Shown: positions 34,954-42,514 of the stretch, one piece after another
How the letters are laid out: each line of letters opens with the position of its first letter
How positions within the stretch are numbered: the stretch's first letter is position 1
Assembly: GCA_963775085.1 (NCBI GenBank)
Contig: CAVZHO010000005.1
Span: 302,008 to 366,007 of the forward strand
Direction of reading: 5' to 3'
DNA: 64,000 nt
DNA from: JAAFIP01 sp963775085
GTDB lineage: Bacteria > Pseudomonadota > Gammaproteobacteria > Burkholderiales > Burkholderiaceae_C
Translations under genes and position numbers: made by a program
The notes under the pieces: model-generated
Seen by the model: only the letters and a program-made list of their open reading frames with translations
What the model was told of the DNA's origin: nothing
The model's database searches: none

Positions 34954-35232
34954 GGTTGCCTCTTATCTTGTCTTTAGTTAATTAAATATAGTAGTCGTAG
35001 TAAGGGAGCGCTGTAAATGTGGATAAGCGTATTTTCGCCTGTTTAATCATGGATTTAGCGACTTTTGCAAACTGTGGCTAAGCCACTTTGTTCGCCCGTG
35101 CAGTTCAGGGATAACTCGCCGTCTTGGGCCCCGCCTGTGGATAAGTGCTGACTTGTCCTGAATCTATCCCCATACTTATCAGTGCATAGTAAAGGGCTTT
35201 GTTTTAGGTGAGGGTGTGGGGTCATTGCAGGC
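34954..35232. other. Candidate oriC segment between dnaA and dnaN
   Basis: Contains exact DnaA boxes TGTGGATAA at 35018-35026 and 35136-35144, a one-mismatch box TGTGGCTAA at 35073-35081, and an A+T-rich tract (34975-34998, TTAATTAAATATAG) that could be the unwinding element. The three boxes share orientation and are spaced about 55-63 bp. This is the denser of the two box clusters around dnaA, but the region is also the dnaN promoter. Confidence 0.6.
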
Positions 35233-36663
35233 CTAACCTTTGAGGGTTTGTTCCAGCACATGCAGCTGCTGGTTGAGCTCGGTCATTTGCTGGCGCTCGC
35301 CGCCGATCTTGCGCACGGCGTGCAGCACCGTGGTGTGGTCACGGCCACCAAACAGCTCGCCGATCTCGGGCAGGCTTTTATGCGTCAGCTCCTTGGCCAG
35401 GTACATGGCAATCTGGCGCGGCCGGGCGATGCTGGCCGGGCGCTTCTTGCTGTACATGTCGGCGACCTTGATCTTGTAGTAGTCGGCCACGGTTTTCTGG
35501 ATGTTTTCTACGCCGATCTGCCGGTTTTGGATGGACAGCAGATCGCGCAGGGCCTCACGCGCCAGCGGGATGGAAATATCTTTTTGGTTAAAACGCGAAT
35601 AGGCCAGAATTTTACGCAGCGCACCTTCGAGCTCGCGCACGTTGGAGCGCACGTTTTTGGCGACAAAGAAGGCCACTTCTTCGGGCATCTCGGTACCTTC
35701 GGCGCGGGCCTTGGTGATCAGGATGGCGACCCGCATCTCCAGCTCGGGCGGCTCGATGGCCACCGTCAGGCCCGAGTCAAAGCGGGACACCAGGCGCTCG
35801 TGGATGTCGACCAAACCCTTGGGATAGGTGTCGCTCGTCATGACGATGTGGGACTTTTTGGCCAGCAGGGCCTCAAAGGCGTTGAAAAACTCTTCCTGGG
35901 TGCGGTCTTTATTCGCGAAGAACTGCACGTCATCAATAAGTAGTAAATCCAGCGAGTGGTATTTGAACTTGAACTCGTCAAAGGTCTTGCGCTGGTAGGC
36001 CTTAACCACATCACTGACAAACTGCTCGGCGTGGATGTAGAGAACTTTGGCGTTGGCGTTCTCTTTGAGCAGGTGGTTGCCGATGGCATGCATCAAATGG
36101 GTTTTGCCCAAACCGACACCGCCGTAGATAAACAAGGGGTTATACAGGTTGCCCGAATTGCTGGCCACATGCAGGGCGGCGGCGCGCGCCATGCGGTTGG
36201 CCGTGCCCTCGACAAGGGCATCAAATGTGAGCGCGGTGTTGAGGCGGTTTTTAAAGCCGGTGTCTTGGCTTTCATCCACGTAGCTTGAGGCCTCGGTCAG
36301 CAGCTCGGTGGCCACGACCATTTCGGCAGGCGACGTTGCAGCGCTAGGCTTGGCGGTAGATTCACGCGGAGCAAGTGCTAACTCTAGCGCAATGCTTTGG
36401 CCCGACATCTGGCGGCTGTTTTGGTCCAGCAAGGAGGCCATACGGCCCGCGTACTGTGCCCGAATCCAGTCGAGTTTAAAGCGGTTGCCTACAAATACGG
36501 TGATGCGCGAGAGGTCTTGGGTGACGGTGGCGACCAGGGGTTTGATCCAGGTGTTAAATTGCTGTTCTGGCAGCTCCAGCGCCAGTTGCGCCAGGCATTT
36601 GGCCCATAATTCGGTGGGCTGTAAACCCGCTTGCGGGTCTATGGTGGCTTGTCCCTCGGCCAT
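35233..36663 (-). CDS. dnaA: Chromosomal replication initiator DnaA
   Basis: 476 residues. N-terminal helicase-interaction domain ([20 protein letters not shown]), a variable linker (about 95-145), AAA+ domain with Walker [17 protein letters not shown] and Walker [10 protein letters not shown], and the DNA-binding domain with the signature [15 protein letters not shown]. The start [13 protein letters not shown] follows a weak site; the length is normal for beta-proteobacteria. It opens oriC and recruits DnaB. It is divergent from rpmH, with 281 bp between. Confidence 0.98.
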   Translation of the reverse strand: MAEGQATIDPQAGLQPTELWAKCLAQLALELPEQQFNTWIKPLVATVTQDLSRITVFVGNRFKLDWIRAQYAGRMASLLDQNSRQMSGQSIALELALAPRESTAKPSAATSPAEMVVATELLTEASSYVDESQDTGFKNRLNTALTFDALVEGTANRMARAAALHVASNSGNLYNPLFIYGGVGLGKTHLMHAIGNHLLKENANAKVLYIHAEQFVSDVVKAYQRKTFDEFKFKYHSLDLLLIDDVQFFANKDRTQEEFFNAFEALLAKKSHIVMTSDTYPKGLVDIHERLVSRFDSGLTVAIEPPELEMRVAILITKARAEGTEMPEEVAFFVAKNVRSNVRELEGALRKILAYSRFNQKDISIPLAREALRDLLSIQNRQIGVENIQKTVADYYKIKVADMYSKKRPASIARPRQIAMYLAKELTHKSLPEIGELFGGRDHTTVLHAVRKIGGERQQMTELNQQLHVLEQTLKG

Positions 36664-36944
36664 CGGTGGTGTTGCCTCGATTTATTGTGGATATGTTGTC
36701 AAACTACAGCTTTCGATTATAGCCGAGCCAGCAGGTTATCCACAAGCCGAGAGCGTGTAAAAAGCAAGAAATTTTTTTTCCGCCTGACGGCGGCTGCACA
36801 CCCGCAAAGTTCAAGCAAAACCGCTGAAAAAGCGTTTAAATGCTTGCTGGCGCAGGATTTTTAGGCCAGAAACAGCGATAATGCTAAGTTCCGCCGAATA
36901 CTATCTCCACGGAATAATTATTGAGATTTTTTGAGAGTTGAACC
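36664..36944. other. dnaA-rpmH divergent region with DnaA boxes
   Basis: An exact DnaA box TTATCCACA lies at 36736-36744 and a one-mismatch box TGTGGATAT at 36686-36694, both within 75 bp of the dnaA start, suggesting autoregulation of dnaA or a part of the origin. An A-rich/T-rich tract (36757-36780) follows. The GATAAT near 36878 may be the -10 of the rpmH operon. Confidence 0.55.
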
Positions 36945-37079
36945 ATGAAACGCACTTACCAACCATCTAAAACACGCCGCGCCCGCACCCACGGCTTTTT
37001 AGTCCGCATGAAAACCCGTGGCGGCCGCGCTGTGATCAACGCGCGCCGCGCCAAGGGCCGCAAGCGTCTGGCCGTCTGA
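36945..37079 (+). CDS. rpmH: 50S ribosomal protein L34
   Basis: A 44-codon gene reading [20 protein letters not shown] ... ending KGRKRLAV and TGA at 37077-37079. The sequence is the canonical bacterial L34, extremely basic and of exactly the normal length. It begins the conserved plus-strand cluster rpmH-rnpA-yidD-yidC and is divergent from dnaA, as in most proteobacteria. Confidence 0.98.
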   Translation: MKRTYQPSKTRRARTHGFLVRMKTRGGRAVINARRAKGRKRLAV

Positions 37080-37125
37080 GGCCAAGGCCGCGTCCGCATT
37101 GCCACCTGCGTAAAGCGTTGCGCCG

Positions 37126-37470
37126 TTGATTGCGCATCTCTTATCCAAAGCGCAGTTTGATGCCGTCTTTGCGGGCCGCATGCTAGCCAAAAGCCCGCAT
37201 TTTGCGCTGCACTTTATCGCGCAGCCGGCGCTGGCCATCGGGGCGGTGATTCCCAAGCGCTGGGCGCGCCGCGCCGTAACGCGCAATACCATCAAACGAC
37301 AGGTGTATGCAGTGAGCCAAACGCAGTTGCCCAGCCTTCCCCTTGGCCATTATGTGGTGCGCCTGCGCAATGAGTTTTCACGCAAAGAGTTTCCCAGTGC
37401 AACGTCGGAGCCGCTCAAGCGCCTGGTGCGCAGCGAGCTGCTGGCCTTGATGGGCAAGGCAACACCATGA
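37126..37470 (+). CDS. rnpA: Ribonuclease P protein component
   Basis: 114 residues from a TTG at 37126; an in-frame stop 15 bp upstream and no ATG nearby make this the best start. The RNase P signature is RNTIKRQVYAVSQ, with KRWARRAVTRN just before, and the N-terminal FALHFIAQP strand. It binds the RNase P RNA and helps cleave 5' leaders from pre-tRNAs. It follows rpmH by 46 bp and overlaps yidD by 4 bp (ATGA). Confidence 0.94.
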   Translation: MIAHLLSKAQFDAVFAGRMLAKSPHFALHFIAQPALAIGAVIPKRWARRAVTRNTIKRQVYAVSQTQLPSLPLGHYVVRLRNEFSRKEFPSATSEPLKRLVRSELLALMGKATP

Positions 37471-37829
37471 ATACCCCTGGCTACTTCAGCGCGCTGCTGC
37501 GCCTGCCCCAAAGCCTGCTGATCGGTGTGGTGCGCGGCTACCGTTTATTGCTCAGCCCCTCGCTGGGTTCGTCCTGCCGTTTTACGCCGTCCTGTTCGGT
37601 CTATGCCCTGGCGGCATTGCAGCAGCACGGCGCGGCGGGCGGCAGCTACCTGGCGGCGGCGCGCATTGCGCGTTGCCACCCCTGGTGCGACGGCGGGGTA
37701 GACGACGTGCCCACCCAACTGCGCGCACCACTATTATTTTCCCGCTTGATGGGCACCCCGGTGCCCCCAAGTGCCACAGCCCTTTCCTCCCCCTCTCAGG
37801 CCCGCCCTGTTTCAAAGACTTTGCTATGA
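37467..37829 (+). CDS. yidD: Membrane protein insertion efficiency factor YidD
   Basis: 120 residues. The family core is complete: YRLLLSPSLGSSCRFTPSCS, YALAALQQHGAAGGSYLAAA and RIARCHPWCDGGVDDVP, with the conserved cysteines. The C-terminal 30 residues are a variable Pro/Ser-rich tail. YidD is a small amphipathic inner-membrane protein that assists YidC-dependent insertion. It overlaps rnpA and yidC by 4 bp each. Confidence 0.94.
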   Translation: MNTPGYFSALLRLPQSLLIGVVRGYRLLLSPSLGSSCRFTPSCSVYALAALQQHGAAGGSYLAAARIARCHPWCDGGVDDVPTQLRAPLLFSRLMGTPVPPSATALSSPSQARPVSKTLL

Positions 37830-39568
37830 ACGATATTCGCCGCTCCATTTTGTGGGTGATTTTTGGCTTCTCCATGATCATGCTGTGGGACGCCTGGCAG
37901 GTGCACAACGGCCACAAAGCCACCTTCTTTCCCGCGCAGGTGAAAAAAGAGGCCAGCGCCGGCCCCGCCATTCCTGGTGCGTCGGCTGCGGGCGTGCCCG
38001 CGCCCTCGGCAGTACCCGGCGCACCGGCAGTCACAGGTGCGGTGCCTGGCCTGGCAGGCACCGTGGCCAGCACCGCCAGCAGCGCACCAAGCTACGAGGT
38101 CAGCAACGATGTGCTCAAGCTCACCTTTAGCAGCGAGGGCGGAAGCATCGTGCGCGCTGAATTGCTCAAGCACGCCGAGGGCAGCAAGGAAGAAAAACGC
38201 AACGTGGTGTTGCTGGACAACAGCCAGGCCCGTGCCTACGAGGCGCAAACCGGTCTGGTCGGCATGAACGGCCAACCCGCCCTGCCCAACCATAAAACCG
38301 CGATGCAATTGAGCGGCGAGCGCGCCCTGAAAGACGGCCAAAACGAACTGGTACTGCGTTTTGAATCGCCAGAACTTGGCGGCATCAAATACGTCAAGAC
38401 CTATACCCTCAAGCGCGGCGCCTACGACATCGGTGTAAAGCACGAAGCCATCAACGCTGGTGCCGCCCCGGTGTCCGTGCAGTTGTATGCGCAACTGGTG
38501 CGCGACGGCAACAAGCCACCGGGCGAGTCGGCCTTCTACAGCACCTTCACCGGCCCGGTGGTTTACACGGCGGAAAAGAAATACGAGAAGGCCGAGTTCA
38601 CCGACATCGACAAAAACAAAGCTGAGTTTCAAAAAACCTCCAGCAGTGGCTATGTGTCGATGGTGCAGCACTATTTTGCCAGCGCCTGGCTGCTGGCGGA
38701 TGGTATCCAGCGCGAGCTGTACATGCAAAAAGCCGGTGGCAACCTGTATGCCGTCGGCATGAAGGCCCCCATGACGGTGGTGGCCCCCGGAGCCACCCAC
38801 GGCACCGAGACGCGCCTGTTTATCGGCCCGCAGGAAGAAAATAAACTCGAAGCCCTGTACCCCGGGCTGGAGCTGATCAAAGACTACGGCTGGCTGACCA
38901 TTCTGGCCAAGCCCCTGTACTGGCTGATGGACAAGCTCTACGGCTTTATCGGCAACTGGGGCTGGACCATTGTGGCCCTGGTGCTGGTGCTGAAAATCGC
39001 CTTTTACTGGCTCAACGCCCAGGCCTACCGCAGCATGGCCAAGATGAAGGCCGTCAACCCCAAGATCATGGAAATGCGCGAGCGCCTGAAGGACAAGCCG
39101 CAAGAGATGCAGCAGCAGATGATGAAGATCTACAAGGAAGAAAAAGTCAACCCGATGGGCGGTTGCTTTCCCATCATGGTCCAAATCCCCGTGTTTATTG
39201 CGCTGTATTGGGTGCTGCTCTCGTCCATTGAGTTTCGCGGTGCGCCCTGGATTGGCTGGATCAAAGACCTGGCCACACCCGACCCCTGGTTTGTGCTGCC
39301 GGTGGTGATGACCCTGACCACCATGCTGCAAACCGCGCTCAACCCCACGCCGCCCGACCCGATGCAGGCCAAGATGATGTGGATCATGCCGCTGGCCTTC
39401 TCGGTGATGTTTTTCTTCTTCCCGGCCGGACTGGTGGTCTACTGGATTACCAACAACGTGCTGTCGATTGCCCAGCAGTGGATGATCAACAAGAGCATGG
39501 GCGTGCCGCCGCAGTTCAACCTGCCCGACTTCCTGAAAAAGCAGCCGGCTGAAACGGTGAAAAAATAA
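37826..39568 (+). CDS. yidC: Membrane protein insertase YidC
   Basis: 580 residues from ATG 37826, which overlaps the yidD stop; the longer frame to 37673 lies inside yidD. N-terminal helix MNDIRRSILWVIFGFSMIML, a long periplasmic beta-sandwich domain (about 80-330), then the conserved insertase helices: GNWGWTIVALVLVLKIAFYW, the positively charged loop with KEEKVNPMGGCFPIMVQIP, and the final helices ending WITNNVLSIAQQWMINK. Inserts Sec-dependent and independent proteins into the inner membrane. Confidence 0.97.
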   Translation: MNDIRRSILWVIFGFSMIMLWDAWQVHNGHKATFFPAQVKKEASAGPAIPGASAAGVPAPSAVPGAPAVTGAVPGLAGTVASTASSAPSYEVSNDVLKLTFSSEGGSIVRAELLKHAEGSKEEKRNVVLLDNSQARAYEAQTGLVGMNGQPALPNHKTAMQLSGERALKDGQNELVLRFESPELGGIKYVKTYTLKRGAYDIGVKHEAINAGAAPVSVQLYAQLVRDGNKPPGESAFYSTFTGPVVYTAEKKYEKAEFTDIDKNKAEFQKTSSSGYVSMVQHYFASAWLLADGIQRELYMQKAGGNLYAVGMKAPMTVVAPGATHGTETRLFIGPQEENKLEALYPGLELIKDYGWLTILAKPLYWLMDKLYGFIGNWGWTIVALVLVLKIAFYWLNAQAYRSMAKMKAVNPKIMEMRERLKDKPQEMQQQMMKIYKEEKVNPMGGCFPIMVQIPVFIALYWVLLSSIEFRGAPWIGWIKDLATPDPWFVLPVVMTLTTMLQTALNPTPPDPMQAKMMWIMPLAFSVMFFFFPAGLVVYWITNNVLSIAQQWMINKSMGVPPQFNLPDFLKKQPAETVKK

Positions 39569-39606
39569 GGCCAACCAGCGCCGCGGATGGCCCGGGTGGA
39601 TGAGAT

Positions 39607-40281
39607 TTAAGCCGCAGCCGGGTACAGACTGAGCTGCAGGCGTTCGCGCGCAATCACGCGCGCTACGGCAGGCAGCGCGGCCAGCTTCTGAACATGCGCC
39701 CAAACGGTGGGGAACTGCGCCGGGTCCAGGCCCACGATGCTGCCCCAGCGCAGCAGCGTCAACGCATAGGCATCGAGTGGCCCTAAATGCGTGCCGCCCA
39801 AATAACCGCCTTGGCCTGGCGCGCCCGCCCCCAGCGCCCGCTGGGCCATGGCCTCGATCTCGGCAAGCTGCTGGGCAAACAGGGTGGTGTTAAAGCGCTT
39901 TAAATCGCCTTGCAGCGCCGCATTATCAGTAAATTTTTGCGGCATGAAAATATGGGTAAAAGTCGGGTGCACCGTATTGTTCATCCAGGCCAGGGTCTGC
40001 AACACCCGCGCCTTGGCTAGCGGATCGCCAGGCAGATACTGCATCTGGGGGAACCTCTCATGGAGGTAGGTGACAATGGCCAGAATTTGCGTAATCACGG
40101 CATCACCCTCTACCAGTACGGGTACCTGGCCGCGTGGGTTAATGGCCAGGTAGGCATCGCCGCGCTGCTCCCCCTTGTGCAGCTTGACCAGGGTGGGTTC
40201 AAATGCTGCGCCAGCGGCTTCCAGCAGCACATGCGGTACAAACGAGCATGCGCCGGGGGCAAAATACAGTTGGGTGGTCAT
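39607..40281 (-). CDS. Glutathione S-transferase family protein
   Basis: 224 residues. Thioredoxin-fold N-domain with YFAPGACSFVPHVLLEAAGA (active-site Ser/Cys region CSFVPH), NPRGQVPVLVEGDAVITQ (cis-Pro and acidic Ser/Thr position), then an all-helical C-domain. Most like the beta-class bacterial GSTs. Possible roles: detoxification or dehalogenation; the substrate is not predictable. It is convergent with yidC, and divergent from ychJ with a dispersed repeat between. Confidence 0.88.
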   Translation of the reverse strand: MTTQLYFAPGACSFVPHVLLEAAGAAFEPTLVKLHKGEQRGDAYLAINPRGQVPVLVEGDAVITQILAIVTYLHERFPQMQYLPGDPLAKARVLQTLAWMNNTVHPTFTHIFMPQKFTDNAALQGDLKRFNTTLFAQQLAEIEAMAQRALGAGAPGQGGYLGGTHLGPLDAYALTLLRWGSIVGLDPAQFPTVWAHVQKLAALPAVARVIARERLQLSLYPAAA

Positions 40282-40340
40282 GGATTGGCTCCTCAGTGGG
40301 TGAATTTTATTTCAAGAAGGGCGGCTGTGCCGACGAATTG

Positions 40341-40408
40341 GATTTTAGTGATGATATTGGCCAATAGTCCTTGTCAGTGGGACGTAGTTAGCTATGAATA
40401 ATATAGCA
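40341..40408 (-). repeat. Short dispersed repeat overlapping the ychJ start
   Basis: The reverse strand reads TTCATAGCTAACTACGTCCC, then GACAAGGACTATTGGCCAAT, matching the element core. The ATG of the ychJ-like gene (40394) falls inside the left end of the repeat. Confidence 0.65.
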
Positions 40409-40858
40409 TTCAAGGGGAGCGCCAAATCCGCATCGCAACGCCCCTGCCCTTGCCGCGCGCGCGACGGTGCGCCCCTGCCTTATGCGCAGTGCTGCCAGCC
40501 TTGGCACAGTGCGCTCTCGCAAGGCGGCTTTGCGCCTGCAGCCGAGCAGTTGATGCGGGCGCGCTACAGCGCCTATGCCCTGGCTACCCACAACAACCCG
40601 CAGGGCCACGCCATGCTGGACTTTTTGCATGCTACCTGGCACCACAGCAGCGCTCCGGGAGACCTGGAGCTGTCGCCGATCCAATGGGTAGGGCTGGACG
40701 TGGTGCATGCCGAGCAAACGGCTACTGCTGCCGTCGTGGAGTTTGTCGCGCACTACAAAGAGGGCGGCAAGGCGCAGCGGATGCACGAGATCAGCCGCTT
40801 CATTTTTGAGGCCGGCAGTGGCTGGCAGTACATTGATGGCGAGAGGGTGCCGGACTGA
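40394..40858 (+). CDS. ychJ: YchJ/UPF0225 family protein
   Basis: 154 residues. The N-terminal zinc-finger-like SEC-C-type motif is CPCRARDGAPLPYAQCCQPW, followed by EQLMRARYSAYALATHNNPQ and the family's C-terminal block (LDVVHAEQTATAAVVEFVAH, RMHEISRFIFEAGSGWQYID). Family members are of unknown function. The first ten or so residues (MNNIAFKGSA) come from a dispersed repeat copy; the start codon lies in it, so the native start may have been lost or replaced. Confidence 0.82.
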   Translation: MNNIAFKGSAKSASQRPCPCRARDGAPLPYAQCCQPWHSALSQGGFAPAAEQLMRARYSAYALATHNNPQGHAMLDFLHATWHHSSAPGDLELSPIQWVGLDVVHAEQTATAAVVEFVAHYKEGGKAQRMHEISRFIFEAGSGWQYIDGERVPD

Positions 40859-40863
40859 AAGCC

Positions 40864-41292
40864 CTATTCTGAGGGCTCGAGCAGTTCAAAAATGCTGTCC
40901 AGCGGGATGTGCCAGATCTGGCTGCGGGAGGTGCTGCGGCGCAGATCGCTTAAAAATGCGGCCATTTCCAATGGGGTGCAAGCATTGCGCCAACCCATGC
41001 GGTGCTGGGGAAACATGCGTACCTTGGTGTGGGGATTGCTCATCAGCATGTGCCATTGCCGTGGCCGTTCGTGCCGCTCTATGGCTGCGGTGAGCGCCGC
41101 CACTTCTGCGCCATGGCCCTCCAGAAAGCACAACCAGCGATCACGGCCGGCCAGGACCATGCCGGTCACACTGTTGGCCTCTGCACCGGCGCAAAACTGC
41201 TGCACCCAGGCCTGGGTGTCAGCCATGGGTGTGCGCGGGTTATTGACGCTTAAAAAAACGCTCTTGTGAAGAATCTGTGCCGGTCGCACCAT
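40864..41292 (-). CDS. BLUF-like domain protein lacking the photoactive residues
   Basis: 142 residues from ATG 41292 (MVRPAQILHKS); an internal ATG (MADTQAW) would give a shorter product. The ferredoxin-like fold of BLUF proteins is recognisable in ANSVTGMVLAGRDRWLCFLE, GHGAEVAALTAAIERHERPR and KVRMFPQHRMGWR. In true BLUF sensors a Tyr in strand 1 and a Gln in the FLQ-LEG strand relay flavin photochemistry; here strand 1 has no Tyr (QILHKSVFLSV) and the Gln position reads C (WLCFLEG). It is therefore probably not a light sensor, though FAD or another ligand may still bind. Convergent with ychJ, 5 bp apart. Confidence 0.65.
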   Translation of the reverse strand: MVRPAQILHKSVFLSVNNPRTPMADTQAWVQQFCAGAEANSVTGMVLAGRDRWLCFLEGHGAEVAALTAAIERHERPRQWHMLMSNPHTKVRMFPQHRMGWRNACTPLEMAAFLSDLRRSTSRSQIWHIPLDSIFELLEPSE

Positions 41293-41560
41293 AGCGGCAT
41301 TAGCCTTTATCGCCCGGCACGCCACGATGGTGTGTGCAGGACAAATGTTTTCAATTGCTAGACACGCGGGCCGCGTGCGTTCGCACCTCGCTTGCATACG
41401 GCGCGACCCCGCATTCAGGGGTCATCGCATCAACCATATGAAGCTCCACCACTTTAAGGTTATTCAAGTGTGAGAAAGCGCACGCTTTCAGGGTAAAAAC
41501 AGGTGTTTTTGACCGATTGGTGAGAAATTACGCCCTCCGTCGAAGCCCGCAAGACCACCT

Positions 41561-42010
41561 TTACAGCCCACGCGCCCGCTCCGCATAGCGGTTAAAGCGC
41601 CAGGCGCTACCGTCTTGGGTAATGCGTTGCCAGCAGGCCCGCTTGGCCGCAGGGGACAGCTCGGGCCAGTGCTGCACCTCGCTGAAGCTGCGGCCACAGC
41701 CTTTGCAAAAAGCGTCCCCCTGGCTGGTGGAGCAAATGGCAATGCAGGGGGTATCCGGCGTGCTCTCGTACCAGGTCAGCCAGGCCGCATAGGCCTGGCG
41801 AGGCATGCTGCGCTCGTCAGCGCGGTCTTGCCGGTAAAACACCAACAAAGCATATACCTCCGCCAAGGCCCGCAACTCCGGTGCCAGCGTAATGCCATCG
41901 GGGGAGGGCGAGCGGGCACGCCAATAGTTGATCGCCGCCTCAATGTCGGTAATATGGATGCCCACGCTGGCAGCCGGGGGGGTATCAAAGGGGGTGGGTG
42001 TAGCGGACAT
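41561..42010 (-). CDS. DUF3717 + DUF1289 domain protein
   Basis: 149 residues from ATG 42010. The N-terminal DUF3717 block is IHITDIEAAINYWRARSPSP to LRALAEVYALLVFYRQD; the C-terminal DUF1289 block is TPCIAICSTSQGDAFCKGCG followed by RSFSEVQHWPELSPAAKRAC, with four Cys likely to bind zinc or an Fe-S cluster. The combination is typical of Burkholderiales. Function unknown. It diverges from the holin-like membrane gene, 134 bp away. Confidence 0.8.
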   Translation of the reverse strand: MSATPTPFDTPPAASVGIHITDIEAAINYWRARSPSPDGITLAPELRALAEVYALLVFYRQDRADERSMPRQAYAAWLTWYESTPDTPCIAICSTSQGDAFCKGCGRSFSEVQHWPELSPAAKRACWQRITQDGSAWRFNRYAERARGL

Positions 42011-42144
42011 GGGGAGCGGATGATACCGCGCTTGGCGCAGGCGACCGCAATTTGCGCCATTAACCCGGTAGTTTTCCAGGCGCAGGCCGGTCATGCGCGG
42101 AAAATGCCGGGAACCCTAGGTGGCCGCAGTGCTATGCTCTGCGC

Positions 42145-42498
42145 ATGAAAACACTTTGCAAATGGCTGCTCAGTGCCATGGCCCTGCTGGCTGTGGCACA
42201 TTTTTATCCAGGTGTCACGATCCAAAGTTTCACAGCCGCTTTGATCGCCGCCTTGGTGATTGGCTTGCTCAACACCATTGTGCGGCCCATCCTGGTCGTG
42301 CTGACTTTGCCCGTTACCATCATTACGCTGGGCTTGTTTTTATTTGTCATCAACGCGTTGATGTTTTGGGCCGCTTCGGCGGTGCTGGACGGCTTTCAGG
42401 TACGCAACTTCACCTCGGCCCTGATCGGCTCGCTGCTGTACTCGGTGGCGGGCATGGTAATTGAGGCGGCATTGGAGCGCCTGTTCAAAAAATCCTGA
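42145..42498 (+). CDS. Four-helix membrane protein (phage holin family 4 / YvlD-like)
   Basis: 117 residues with four hydrophobic helices (about 4-20, 28-50, 54-75, 88-110) and little else. The pattern FTAALIAALVIGLLNTIVRP, ILVVLTLPVTIITLGLFLFV and INALMFWAASAVLDGFQV is the pfam04020-type family found in most bacteria outside phage. A holin role in lysis is not implied. Convergent with the M48 protease gene, 16 bp apart. Confidence 0.8.
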   Translation: MKTLCKWLLSAMALLAVAHFYPGVTIQSFTAALIAALVIGLLNTIVRPILVVLTLPVTIITLGLFLFVINALMFWAASAVLDGFQVRNFTSALIGSLLYSVAGMVIEAALERLFKKS

Positions 42499-42514
42499 GC
42501 CGCCAGCGTAGAAC

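Noticed and set aside
37796..39703. 635-codon open frame on the minus strand opposite yidC
   Set aside because: It mirrors a highly conserved gene, has a His/Gln/Gly-rich composition typical of the antisense of G+C-rich coding DNA, and has no recognisable domains.
42145..42498. Holin-family gene as evidence of a prophage
   Set aside because: This family is a widespread chromosomal membrane protein; no other phage genes lie nearby.
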